The notes below the pieces were generated by a model that worked only from the letters and a program-made list of their open reading frames with translations, did no database searches and had not been told where the DNA came from. The position numbers and the translations under genes were made by a program. A stretch of 64,000 nt of DNA from Myoxocephalus aenaeus. Taxonomy: Eukaryota > Chordata > Actinopteri > Perciformes > Cottidae. Below are positions 12,690-24,447 of this stretch, piece by piece. Every line of letters begins with the position of its first letter. The stretch's first letter is position 1. Location: assembly GCA_038501785.1 (NCBI GenBank), contig JBAMJR010000097.1, positions 1,023,501 to 1,087,500 on the forward strand, given 5' to 3'.

Positions 12690-13180
12690 GAATCATTACA
12701 TTTCATTTAGCTGACGCTTGTATCCAAAGCGACTTACAATAAGTGCAAGTCCACCTCGAGTACAAACTCAGAACAACAAGAATCAAGAAAGTACAATTTC
12801 TTCAATAAAGTTAAACTACAAAGTGCTATCAGTAAGTGCTATTTAAGTGCTACTAAAGTGCTACTACGGTGCTACCTTCCCTATTAGATGTGTTTTTAGT
12901 TTGCGACAGAAAATGTAGAGACTTTCTGCTGTCCTGATGTCAATGGGGAGCTCATTCCACCATTGAGGAGCCAGGACAGCAAACAGTCGTGACTTTGTTG
13001 AGTGTTTAGCTCGCAGTGACGGAGCTACAAGCCGATTGGCAGAAGCTGAGCGGAGTGAACGAGCTGGGGTGTACGGTGTTACCATGTCCTGGATGTAGAT
13101 TGGACCCGATCTGTTCGTAGCACGGTACAAAGTGAAGGTCAAGGTGAAGTCTGTGGCCTCCCAGCCTTCCCTCATGCAGA
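12690..13180 (-). mobile_element. L2-like LINE fragment with 3' tail
   Basis: An open frame at 13175-12864 ends with A-P-Q-W-W-N-E-L-P-I-D-I-R and F-C-R-K-L-K-T-H-L-I, which is the C-terminal signature after the reverse transcriptase of L2/Maui-type LINEs. On the same strand it is followed by AAGTCGCTTTGG and GCGTCAGCTAAATGAAATG (12740-12695), a very common 3' tail of teleost LINEs. The element is heavily 5'-truncated. Confidence 0.65.
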
Positions 13181-16100
13181 CATCTGGGGCCCGCCTGGCA
13201 CTATTTTTTAGGATTTGTCCCAGTTTCTTTAAGGAATCTCCTCGGCCTGCCCCCCCTGCCCTCTAATCAGGTCAATGCGTCTGGGTTAAGGAGAGAGGGG
13301 TGGGCAAAGAAAGTCGGGCTGAAGAAATTGACCTGACAGATATTCGGGTGTTTGGGGTCTTTAAAGGTTTGAGATGGACATGGGGAAGAAAGCTGTCCTA
13401 ATGTGCAATGTCTCCAGCTTGGGTTAACTTCATAACCCTTCCATAATAGCGAGAATTGATTCATGAGCCACATTTCATGTCAGCGGCTGTTAACATGAGC
13501 ATCACTCACTCTCTCTTTGTTGGAACCGGCGGCGGGATTTGCATTCAGTCAGGTTGATTGTGAAAAACGTGTTTGTATTGCTAGAATGACAGGCGCCAGG
13601 GAGAGATTTCAGGATGAGCTCCGGCTAAGCCAATTAGTAAAAGGGGGATACGATACGTCAAAGATTAGCCAGTTTACCTGACGGTTCTGCTGCAAGTTCA
13701 TGAAGCAGCAGCAGTGTCCTGCACCACAGCAGCCAGGCCTTTCTTGTGAGGACCAGTCACAGCTAGCTCCTGCTCTATATTACATGAGCGCATCGCTTTG
13801 GGCCTTGGAAACACACTTTCAAAGTAGCGCAGTTGATACCTTATTTTTTAGAACGGTCAAAGCAACATATACCCAATTTAGAACCAGAATACTCATTCAA
13901 GTAGTAAAAAATAGCCAGAGCCTAGAAACTAGCAAGCAGACAACAATACATGTTTTTCTTCGAGCAAATCTGTTATTCCCAAATCAAACTACAGTGTCAA
14001 ACACTTTTTTTGTGTATTATTATATGGGGACAAATTCGTCAGCGTTTGAAAACAAGGGGTAGGATTAACGCTCCCCCCCCTACAAAAGGATGAAATGATG
14101 GGAGCTCAAAACATCCCTCTGTTTCTTGCGATATCACTCCAAAGCCTCCCTCAACCGGAGAGCTGATCAATAGGTCAACTGCACACAATTCCTCCAAGCA
14201 ACAAAATCCCTCGCTTTGTCTCACAACAAGCCCTGAAACATCAAATATTAGGTTTCCCACTCTCTTCTAGAGATCATTATCCAGGACGTTTTGCAGCGAT
14301 GACCGAGCTAGTGCGACAGAAAAAGGATCGCAACGTTTTTTCTTATGAATTATATGAACCATTGCTGCCTGAACACAAATAATGGTATAGCTTGAATATC
14401 AATATCTGACATAATGGTCTACAATCTGACAAATCTAGACTGAACTTCACACCTTAATGTAAATTTGCGAGGAACTGTTACTGACACAGTTTATCACACC
14501 ATACGGTAGCCTTCTGCTAGTAATATTAAGTTGAGTCTTTAGGATAATCAAACCACTGTGAGCGACCGGGAACGAAGTCTGCGTCCACGATCCCGCGGGA
14601 GGTTGTGCATACAAGTCACATTTAGTCTCTTTAAGCCAACCGGTTTTATGGATTCCACAGGCAATGTCCACCATCTTCAGGGACTCAAGACGTTAAATGA
14701 ATTAGTCATTACTTCAAAAATCATCAATCTGAACCAAATCGACGACAAGTTGAAAAGCAGCATTAGCATTCATTTAGAGTCGTGCTTCTCATCTGACAAA
14801 TATAAATCCACTATTCACTCTCCTTTTGGCTCTGTCTCAAGTCCCCACTAACTCCCATTGGAATCGGTCTCGCTGCTCAGGACTCCACTGCGTTCACAAG
14901 CTCGTCTTCTAACCAGCTCTCCGAAAACCAGCAGCTATGCTGGTTCAGGGGTCCCGCCTGTCCGCCTTTTAGTGCCAGCCTATTTTTAACCTACCTTTTC
15001 ATTGAAAACTGCTGCTTGCGGGCGAAGTGAACAAACGACCTTTTACATTTTATCACAACGTCGTTTCATCCATTTTTAATACAGAAGATATTGATGAGAG
15101 CAGCTTTAATCACATCATAAATAATCAAGACTGTCACTGTAGAGACTGGCAGCCTCCTCGCGGCCTCGCGGCTCACTGAAATATGCGGGATAGACTTAGG
15201 GCCCACAACAGGAACCAGTTTGAAAGTAATGCATCGCTCCTCTTCCAGTAACATGGTTTCATTGGGCACATTAGCTCGAAATGGTCCATAGACATATGGG
15301 CTATTATCGCCCATATCCTGTTTCTCGCTCTACAAAAACAAGCAGCCATGCCAGGGAGGAGGATGGGGGAGGAACTGAAGAGAGAAAGAAAAATCTTTGA
15401 CAGGAAGCGACGTGGTTAATGGAAAACACGGTCTTAATGTTGCCTAAACAACATATGTGATCTACCACATGTGTCTTTATTGGTTTGAGCTCAACAGGTT
15501 TACAAAGGCACCAGAGGACAAATGACACGGCACAAGAGATTTGAAGGATGCTGTCAAAATATCAGCACGAAGAGCTTCTCTGTTGCTGTCACTTCCAACA
15601 CATAATATGTCCACCTACTAAACACCTCCCCTTCTCTGTACTTGGCTGCAGCTCAGGGCTCGACAAGGCTTTCCACACACACACACACACACACACCGAG
15701 AATACCAAGTCGGGTGGTGTTTTGATCTGCCGGCCAGAAAATCCCGGGGCTCAAACCAGGATACGTGAAATCCATCTTTGCCTGCCATCGATCCCGTCTC
15801 CACGTCACAGGAGCTGATGCATGGAGCTCCGTCACAGCGCTGAGCAGTGGAGCGACACACAATGTGTGGCACACCTCCCGAGATAAGGTTCGCACGAGAC
15901 AATCTTCTTTTTGACGAATGAAGATAACAGCTTCTCTAAAAGTCAGCGGATTTTGATTTGCATTTTCCCTGTTTTAAATTTCTATTGCGTTCACTTATTA
16001 AACGGAAAGCTTTCGTGACTCTCAGTCGCTCAGTGATCTTTTCACAGAGCGCATGCAGCATATATCCAATTAATTAGCCTCAGGAGCGCTGATGTTTTTG

Positions 16101-16516
16101 GAATTCAAGGCAGCGCGCTTTGATGACGGTAGTTTTAAAATGACGATTGGGGGGATTAGCGCAAATTAGCTAAAGCGACAGACTTGATCGCACGCGTGGA
16201 TGTCAATAATACATGAACAAAGTCTTGAAATGAGACTTGTCTTCCCCCCCCATTTACTTTCAATATGCTCAATGAGTAAATTATTAATTTAAATAATATG
16301 TCATCTTAATTGATAATGGAAATAATTGTTACTTGCAGCTGTATTGTGCTTTTGTATGTATCTGTCGTATAAATACTTGATTTGTTATTTAGTGATCGTG
16401 TCGTCACAGAAAGCTCTGGAGTTGCACTTACATGCATGTAAACTTTAAATGAGACGACAAGTTATACAACTATAAATAATTGCACTTTTCCAACTAGAGG
16501 CCATCTTGCTATGGGA

Positions 16517-16635
16517 TAGGGCTGTCAAAATTGCTAAAAAATGACGTTTGAATATTCCCTTTAAAAAAAACACATATATTCGAACATATTCGAATATATG
16601 TGTAAATACAAAATTCTTCAGTTTAGGTGTTCACT

Positions 16636-16677
<42 letters not shown>

Positions 16678-16840
16678 GAGGACACTTCATCGCGGCCGCG
16701 GCGGGGGTTGCCAGATTCACGATAATTATCCTCCGAAAAACTTTTTTTAACATTCGAATATTAATTTTCACATTCGAAATTATGTTTTTAACAACTATTC
16801 AAATATATATTCGAATTTCGATTATTCGTTGACAGCCCTA
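16517..16840. mobile_element. hAT-type MITE carrying a (CA)n tract
   Basis: The termini are TAGGGCTGTCAA and TTGACAGCCCTA, and the flanks carry an exact 8-bp target duplication ctatggga (16509-16516 and 16841-16848). The inside is rich in TTCGAATAT-like palindromic motifs and contains a (CA)n tract at 16638-16675 followed by a GC-rich patch. There is no coding capacity. Confidence 0.85.
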
Positions 16841-18799
16841 CTATGGGATCACACCGACCGCAATGCCGAATCAGACCAGGGGCTTATGGTGTGTGTGGGG
16901 GGCAGATGGAAACTTTCCTACTTCCTACCCCATTACGCTCTTGCTTGGACCACGGCCATCTTCAAACTCAACCTTTATTTTGATCTCAACTACACAACTG
17001 TAAAGTTCCAGGACCGCGTCTTGCGATACTGTCATGCCACAGACAGAATTAAAAACATCTGGCCAAGTGCTTCTCAAAGTGTCTCCAGGACCACATATTG
17101 CCTCGATGACTCACACACACAGACTCACAAGGCAAAAACAATACCTACGTAACTGGGAACAACATAATAACTTTCAAACACGAATTCATGCAGCCACCCA
17201 AAAGAAAACCACATCAGAACATCATTCTTTGCTCTAAAATGTCAGGCCGAGACAACTTGTTCCTATTTGTTGGTGACACCTCATGATGTTCATCCAACCT
17301 AGCATCACAAGTACAGACAGAAACACAGCCTCCCACTTGGTGTGGACCTGCAGGTGTCAGTCAGCCCAACAGCTGCTGCATAAAGAGCCAACTAGCAATG
17401 ATGAAATATTGCTGACAGGAGGAATCAGGGCCTTTAATGAAATGGCACTTTGCTGAATAATGTGGCTGGAAGTTCAGGACAGTGGGCGGGGCAGAAGTAG
17501 ATAACTCAGGTGAGGTGGGGCGGCTTGATGAACCAGAAGAGGTGTGATGGTAGTGGTTTAGTAATGCAGGGGTATAGAGCTGACCCTTATAATGTGTCCT
17601 ATGGGGACTTTATGGTTATGGTTAAAGGACTCTGTTCTTCACCCATGAGGTGTTCTTCCCTAACGTGTGGAAAAAAAGACTCAATCTTGGGGGTAAACAT
17701 AGAAAAGTCTATTATGCTAAGATGAAATTTAAAAGACTGGGATCAGATTTGTTTTTAATACCTCCACCCAATGGTTAAATGTAAGCAAAAACTGTCCAAT
17801 AAATAAATTCCATATTAGTCCATATGACTGTAAGGTCTAACACTTATCCACGGCTCAAACCAAATTAATCGCACTCTCGGGGTGACTGGCATTCATTTTA
17901 ACTTGTTTTTGTCTCCTTCATGCACTTGATGAGTCTCATGCTGAACAATAATGTGTTTCTGAATTTCACAAGTGGTGTCAGCGAAGCCCCGAGGGCTGCT
18001 GGCTGGTCTAGTTGCCTCGTTTACAGCAGGGACTGGATAGTTCACATTCACTGTGCTAGTTTCCAAACACAGCGATGCTGTTTTCCTCGTGGCCTACTAC
18101 TTTCTCTCTTTCTCCTCAGACTGGTGCTTGACCTCTAACCTTTACAGGTTTGGGGCGTCCTACTGGCCTTGTGGTTTAAATGTATACTATATACCGTGAT
18201 TACAGCGTTCCCCATTCAACTTCCCGGCTGGGAAACTTGTTTCTGTATAATGTTCTATCCCTCTCCTTCCTCTCATGTCTTGTCATCTCTCTGCTGCCCA
18301 CTTATGAATAAAGGCATCATTCCACATGAAAAAAAACAAATGAAATCAATTCTAAATGTTAACGGCCATCATATAATCAGACAATGTGACGGACCAAGCA
18401 TAACATTGACTCGTTTTGGGAAACACCCCGACGTTTAGTGCGGCGAATGGTATTTTTTTCAGAACACAGCTTTATAATCTGACTGAAACGTCAAAATGCT
18501 TCCACTCCGTCCATTATTGTGAAACAGGTCATTTGTAATCGAGCTATGTGACGTCCTCCTTTTGGGTGACATTTAAAGCTCTGCAAGCACTGGGATATTT
18601 AAACTGCTTGAATAAACACCAAAGCTGCTTACAACCTGCGAAAGTTACATAAGCAGAGGAAGGTGTACGAACACATATATGTCGGGGGAAAGAAAGAAGA
18701 AGAAAAACCACAGAAGCTATTAAACGCAGAATGATACACACAGGAAATAATAAACAAAAACATCCCAAGCTGAAATAGAGCTTCTCCAAAAGTATAGGC

Positions 18800-19100
18800 T
18801 GAGACGTGGCCCGGTTTCACGCGCTGCTTTCCACAACTGCACCCTCTCTGAATGAAGCCTCAGACCCCATCTGAGGGAAGTTTGCCCTCGTCTCGACCCA
18901 AAGTTGTGAAGTACCAGCATGCGTGGGGCGACAGAACGACCGGGCAAAGACCGAGACGGACGATGTTGTTTTACCGTCGAAACACAAGCAGCGGATGGAG
19001 ACGTGACGCGTCCGTCGCTCTCCGGCTCGGTACACGTTGGACTGGCGGAGCTGTCCGTTCAGCACCGCCGTTATAAACACCGTCGACACGAGGACCGTCT
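18800..19100. promoter_or_regulatory. GC-richer block near syt14 first coding exon
   Basis: This part has clearly more CG dinucleotides than its surroundings (for example in 18905-19080) and lies 210-500 bp inside intron 1 from coding exon 1. It may be part of a CpG-island-type promoter or an intronic element of syt14. No core promoter motif decides this. Confidence 0.3.
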
Positions 19101-19311
19101 GTCTCTTCTCTCTCTCACACAGAGGTGAAAACTCACACACCGCTTCACAGACATACACAATCTACTTCTAACGGATTCCAGCCGAAGCGAGTATCATTTG
19201 CACTTTTTTTTTTTTTTTTTTTTTTTTCGTTGAAAGGATTCTGCCGTGACATTTGCTATTTCCAGCTGGAGTCAATCACGAGGAAGGGAGAAACGTTATT
19301 GGCCTACTTAC

Positions 19312-19324
19312 CATCAATCGCCAT
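19312..19324 (-). CDS. syt14: synaptotagmin-14-type gene, coding exon 1 (start codon)
   Basis: The coding part of this exon is only 13 bases: ATG GCG ATT GAT G, then the donor GTAAGT, encoding M-A-I-D plus the first base of a glycine codon. The start has A at -3 and G at +4, a good vertebrate context. It was chosen because the phase joins exactly to exon 2, giving an N terminus (M-A-I-D-G-G-E-R-N-C-G-V-H-E-L) very close to mammalian SYT14 as I recall it. The 5' UTR must extend to higher coordinates, toward the (TA)n/(CA)n block at 19443-19712. Synaptotagmin-14 is an atypical, calcium-independent synaptotagmin with one membrane segment and tandem C2 domains, acting in membrane trafficking. Synaptotagmin-16 is the main alternative. 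Confidence 0.72.
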
Positions 19325-19438
19325 GATGTTCTGTTTGGGATTCCACCAAAGCGGGCGGTGAAGAAGGGGGAGCGGCCCACTGCCGGGGTGAGGGAGGGGA
19401 GCTCCATGGCGTGGTACAGTCCACGAGGCACCGGCAGG

Positions 19439-19442
<4 letters not shown>

Positions 19443-19525
<83 letters not shown>

Positions 19526-19629
19526 TATCAATATACAGTATATATACATACAGTATATATACATATACAGTACAAATACAGTACATACACACACACACAC
19601 ACACACACACAATATATACTGTATTATAG

Positions 19630-19712
<83 letters not shown>
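19443..19712. repeat. compound (TA)n/(CA)n microsatellite block upstream of syt14 exon 1
   Basis: Two long (TA)n tracts (about 19445-19499 and 19634-19712) enclose (CA)n tracts (19499-19525, 19587-19611) and ATACAGTA-like spacers. It begins only about 120 bp upstream of the syt14 start codon on the transcribed strand, so it lies in or near its 5' UTR or promoter. The right-hand (TA)n is the insertion target of the Tc1 element that follows. Confidence 0.93.
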
Positions 19713-19714
<2 letters not shown>

Positions 19715-19865
19715 CAGTGGCTTGCAAAAGTATTCATACCCCTTGAACGTTTCCACATTTTGTCACATTACACGCCACAAACATAAATATATTTTATTGG
19801 AATTTTATGTGAAAGACCAACACAAAGTGTCACACAATTGTGAAGTACAAAGAAATTATACATGT

Positions 19866-21459
19866 TTAAAAAAAAAAAAAAAAATCACAAATAAAAAACT
19901 GAAAAGTGCAGTGTGCAAAATGATTCAGCCCCCCTGAGTCAATACTTTGTGGAACCGCCTTTTGCTGCAAGCTGCAAGTCTTTTGGGGGTATGTCTCTAC
20001 CAGCTTTGCACATCTAGAGACTGAGATGTTTGCCCATTCTTCTTTGCAAAACAGCTCAAGGTCAGTCAGATTAGATGGAGAGCGTTTGTGAACGGCGGTT
20101 TTCAGATCTTGCCACAGATTCTCGATGGGATTTAGGTCTGGACTTTGACTGGGCCATTCTAACACATGAATATGTTTTGTTTTAAACCAGGGGTGTCAAA
20201 CATACGGCCCGCGGGCCGGATTCGGCCCCTCCAGGGGGTCCAGTCCGGCCCGCGGGATAATTGTAAAAATGTGAGAAAAAAAAAAATGCAAAAAAAAATT
20301 TGAAAAAAAAAAAAAAAAACTCAGAATGGATTCGAACCACTGATCCTCTGATTGTAAGACGTGCATGGTAACCATTGAGCCACAGACACAATTGATCACA
20401 GTACTGACTTTACTAAAAATATTGCCTAACTGCAAGGGAGTCTGCAGAGGAGAGCCCAGGCAGGTAAACAGTGGGCTGATGTCTGAATTGTTGGTCTTTA
20501 TGTTTCTAGTTTATTGAAGAAAGACCTTAAAACAGGGTTTATCATCCAAAAACCTCCAACAATGATTTAAACAGAGAGTAATATTGTCATTATGTATGCG
20601 TTATTATGCTGTGATTTTACTGGTCTGGCCCACTTGAGGTCAAAATGGGCTGCATGCGGCCCCTTAACTAAAATGAGTTTGACACCCCTGTTTTAAACCA
20701 TTCCATTGTAGCCCTGGCTTTATGTTTAGGGTCGTTGTCCTGCTGGAAGGTGAACCTCCGCCCCAGTCTCAAGTCTTTTGCAGACTCCAACCGGTTTTCT
20801 TCCAAGATTGCCCTGTATTTCTCCATCCATCTTCCCATCAACTCTGACCAACTTCCCTGTCCCTGCTGAAGAGAAGCACCAGAGCATCATGCTACCACCA
20901 CCATGTTTGACAGTGGGGATGGTGTGCTCAGGGTGATGTGCAGTGTTAGGTTTCCGCCACACATAACGTTTTGCATTTAGGCCAAAAAGTTCAATTTTGG
21001 TCTCATATGACCAGAGCACCTTCTTCCACATGTTTGCTGTGTCCCCACATGGTTTCTGGCAAACTGCAAACGGGACTTCTTATGGTTTTCTTTTAACAAT
21101 GGCTTTCTTCTTGCCACTCTTCCATAAAGGCCAGATTTGTGGAGTGCACGCCCAATAGTTGTCCTGTGGACAGATTCCCCCACCTGAGCTGTGGATCTCT
21201 GCAGTTCGTCCAGAGTCACCATGGGCCTCTTGGCTGCATCTCTTGTCAGTGCTCTCCGTGTTCGGCCTGTAAGTTTAGGTGGACGGCCGTGTCTTGGTAG
21301 GTTTGCAGTTGTGCCATACTCTTTCCATTTCCGGATAATGGATTGAACAGTGCTCCGTGACATGTTCAAAGCTTGGGAAATCTTTTTATAGCCTAACCCT
21401 GCTTTAAACTTCTCCACAACTTTATCTCTGACCTGTCTGGTGTGTTCCTTGGACTTCAT
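19866..21459 (-). pseudogene. Tc1 transposase pseudogene
   Basis: The transposase reading frame is split into at least three segments (21459-20977, 21031-20726 and 20165-19866). It carries a frameshift after the paired-like DNA-binding domain, a tyrosine in place of the first catalytic aspartate, a premature stop before the middle catalytic region, and the hAT insertion at 20188-20690. It cannot make active enzyme. Confidence 0.9.
20188..20690. mobile_element. nested hAT-type MITE with tRNA-like block
   Basis: The ends are CAGGGGTGTCAAAC and GTTTGACACCCCTG, exact inverted repeats, with an exact 8-bp target duplication ttttaaac (20180-20187 and 20691-20698) inside the Tc1 transposase. On the minus strand at 20390-20326 it carries a tRNA-like block: A box TGGCTCAATGG (20382-20372) and a perfect B box GGTTCGAATCC (20338-20328), 33 nt apart. 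It is younger than the Tc1 element that it splits. Confidence 0.9.
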
Positions 21460-21846
21460 GGTCCTGTTTGCTCCCCAATGTTCTCTTAACAAACCTCTGA
21501 GGCCGTCACAGAACAGCTGTATTTGTACTGAGATTAGATTACACACAGGTGGACTCTATTTAGTCATTCGGTCAACATTCAATCATTCAGCAGTCATCAG
21601 GCAACTTCTGAAGGCAATTGGTTGCACTCAGAGAAAAGGGGGCTGAATAATTTTGCACACTGCACTTTTCAGTTTTTTATTTGTGAAAAAAATGTAATGT
21701 ATAATTTTCTTTGTACTTCACAATTGTGTGACACTTTGTGTTGGTCTTTCACATACAATTCCAATAAAATATATTTATGTTTGTGGCGTGTAATGTGACA
21801 AAATGTGGAAACGTTCAAGGGGTATGAATACTTTTGCAAGCCACTG

Positions 21847-24447
21847 TATATATATATATATATATGTACTCAATGGCTCAAACCCTCATTTACAGTTAAA
21901 CGCTAATGTGCGAATGAGTGTGGACAAAGTGCTAATTCATCGTAATATTGGAATTTAGCTGACCAAAAATCCACTTTTATGAGAAAAGAAAGGTATCTTA
22001 TCCTTTATCCGTGTTGTTTTAGCCCACCGAAAGATATATTTTTTAGGAAGGTTAATTTACATTATGAAGCTTCATTAGATTCTAACATGCTTCTATTCTA
22101 AATCAGCAACGTTTGAGAAGCACTAAAGTGACGTAGATTAGGTAATTAACTATGTCTTACTTTCACAAGCTTCATCTTGTTTTTGGGCTTAAAGACAGAG
22201 TGGCATATTGTCCATGTACTTGGTTCTTAATGCTTCCTAGAGGCTAGAGCTGCTGGCTCACCCAGTGACGGTACCTTGGGTTTAAATCACCCCCCTGATT
22301 TGCAGATGGTGGGAAAAGCGACCAGCAGGGCTCTGATTCCTGAGAACAGACTGCTGTGTTGTGACTCGGGCAGACAGGAAGAAATCCTTCATCGGTGAAA
22401 AGCATTCTGGGAGTGACAGGAAGTCAGTAAGAGAAGTACAACAACTAAACAACAACAGGAATAGCAGCTCCTCATGTATCTCCTGAAATGTTCTGATTAG
22501 CACGATGACTTACGGGAGTGTAACAGCATGGGATGCTTGAGTTGTTTCCCTGGCGCGAGAATCCTAAAGGTCAGGTGTTAAATACAGAACTGGAGTAAAA
22601 TATTCACAAAGCAGACATTAGGCACTGTTACTAATGAGGATATCTGTTCGATACAGTGTTGTTTACCTATAAGAAAAATAGAAAAACACCAAGGAAGTTG
22701 GAGGATATATTGAAATAGTACTTGGGTAACACTTTATAATAACTGCACGCTATGAAGCATTAGTTAAGTATGCCTCACGTCAGAGGCAGCAGTAGCCTAT
22801 AGTCTCTCTCTGGTCCTATGGCTCTGTAACACTTTATAATAACTGCACACTATGAAGCATTATATAATACTTCATTAATAAATGGTGAATCCATCATTTA
22901 TAAAGTGTGGAACGATGCTTTATAAATGATGAATTAAGTGGTTACTCATACTTAACTAATGCTTCATAGCGTGCAGTTATTATAAAGTGTTATCAGTACT
23001 TGCTTTCTATTTGCCATCCAATCCCACTATCTGCAGCACAGCCCAGTGTATTGCTTCACTATGGTATTAATGTTCATAAGAACCTCAGTGTGTCCCAGTT
23101 TGAGGTTTGATTTACACTCCTGTGCCGTCACCAGGTTTCCATGGATATAGCAACTGCTGAGCCCTACCGTGTGAAAAGAGCGATGGCGGATAGAAGCCTC
23201 ACAGTAATCAGGGGGAAAGAAAACCATTATGCTTTCGGCAGTATATCTCCACAGTTACCCAACTGTATGAGTGCAACCGAAAGAGGTCTGATATGTGTAT
23301 ATTATACTGGTATACTGCATACTGAACATGATTTAACACACAGAATGGCAACCTTTCAATGGATGAATTATAATAACTATAATAACAACATTAAGCTGCT
23401 CAACACCTCTGTCTCATTCTCAACAACCCTTTGTCATAGGTTGCATATGAATCAAAGAGTGCCCCCCCCGCCCCCCTCCACTTCAATTTTTTTTATACGA
23501 ATTATTTTTAGTGGCCTTAAAGGAAAGAAACAAGAAAAGATTAGAGACAAGTCTGAAAACAAACCATATTGTGTGTACAAGAAGCAAATAAGGAATAAAT
23601 CACTAAAACATGTTATGATTAATACTGTTGGCTTCAAACATGCACAGGAAGGAATAGGTTAGATTTTTTTAATCAAATTATAATGTTTTTTTTGACAGTT
23701 GTCACACAGTCTGAGGGAAGCAGGCCTGCTGGGGGGAGATCGTGCAACACGAGCCAAACAAATGTGTGCAGGAACATGTCCACGTGCACAGACGCGCGTC
23801 TCCCGTTTCCATCTCTGCCTTTCGCTCCATTCATTCTTGTTTACTTCATCCTATTTTTAGCCGCAGCTCGACTCAAATGCCCTCTGCTGGGCTCATCACA
23901 GCAGCTCCTTCCCGTTGTCATAGAAATGAGCCGGCACGTGCGTTCGCTTTTCCTGTCCAAAGAAGCACCTTCGCCAGTGGAGGGGGCGCAGCTGTGGGTC
24001 AGGTGTATCTTTTACAGCAACATACTGGACTAATAACACCTGTTTCACATTAAATTTACTCAAGCCAAGAAAGCAAAAGGCATTGCTTAGCATCAAGCGC
24101 CTCAGAGTATAACTAACCCTTTTAAAAATGTTACGAACCGAGTCAGAGTCCTTGCATTGTGCACGCATACTTGGCCAAATAAAGCTGATTCTGATAAAGG
24201 TCATTACATGTTCAAGGCTGTTTCACTGATGCAGGACATCTATTCATACACACAGGATACACAGAGCTTTAGGAACACCTTCCCTCGGGATGGATTTGAC
24301 ACGAGGGAACGAGTGAGTGATGATGGATTTTAAGCTCTTTAATATTCTCAGCATTCATATATAAAAAGGCTGGAGGAATAATACACTAGTATTCGTCGAG
24401 GTAAACACACCTCCAGTGCAGAATGGTTGCTCAAACAGAATAACTGA
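21847..24447. other. intergenic, upstream of syt14
   Basis: No gene is recognised. It holds the end of the (TA)n target tract (to about 21865), the hAT MITE at 22725-22994, a short non-LTR tail at about 24150-24197, and a CTCF-like match on the minus strand at 23881-23894. The 173-codon open frame at 23141-23662 has no recognisable domain and compositional features of non-coding DNA. Confidence 0.5.
22725..22994. mobile_element. hAT-type MITE with a re-started terminus
   Basis: It begins GGTAACACTTTATAATAACT and ends with the complement AGTTATTATAAAGTGTTATC, and is flanked by an exact 8-bp duplication agtacttg (22717-22724 and 22995-23002). About 100 bp in, after an unrelated insert, the left terminus starts again (from about 22828). 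The element therefore contains a second, partial copy of its own end. Confidence 0.85.

Larger units (their letters stand above)
9027..19311. other. syt14 intron 1
   Basis: A 10.3-kb intron with no recognised exon. It contains a foldback MITE (9322-9622), a LINE 3' remnant (about 11605-11880), an L2-like LINE fragment (about 12690-13180), an hAT MITE (16517-16840), old dispersed repeat sequence around 10740-11150, and a GC-richer block at 18800-19100 just downstream of coding exon 1. Confidence 0.6.
19715..21846 (-). mobile_element. full-length but dead Tc1-like transposon, interrupted by an hAT MITE
   Basis: Both termini are present: CAGTGGCTTGCAAAAGTATT on the left and its complement ending AAGCCACTG on the right, each bordered by TA repeats, the Tc1 target. 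Removing the 511 bases of the nested hAT insertion leaves about 1.6 kb, the usual Tc1 size. The transposase is on the minus strand, starting with M-K-S-K-E-H-T-R at about 21459. Its helix-turn-helix region is intact, then the frame shifts near 21030. The W-S-D-E-T motif reads W-S-Y-E-T, so the first catalytic aspartate is lost. The S-P-D-L-N-P-I-E-N end is at about 20145-20110. Confidence 0.92.

Noticed and set aside
19253..19937. Open frames of 130-164 codons on both strands rich in Y-I-Y-I and T-H-T-H
   Set aside because: They are translations of (TA)n and (CA)n tracts. The frames at 3820-4140, 7335-7790 and 40957-41342 are the same artefact.
20326..20390. A functional tRNA gene
   Set aside because: A and B boxes are at correct spacing, but the acceptor and anticodon stems do not pair well and the block lies wholly inside a hAT MITE.
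23141..23662. 173-codon open frame on the plus strand
   Set aside because: No domain, no splice context, low-complexity parts and no recognisable homologue.
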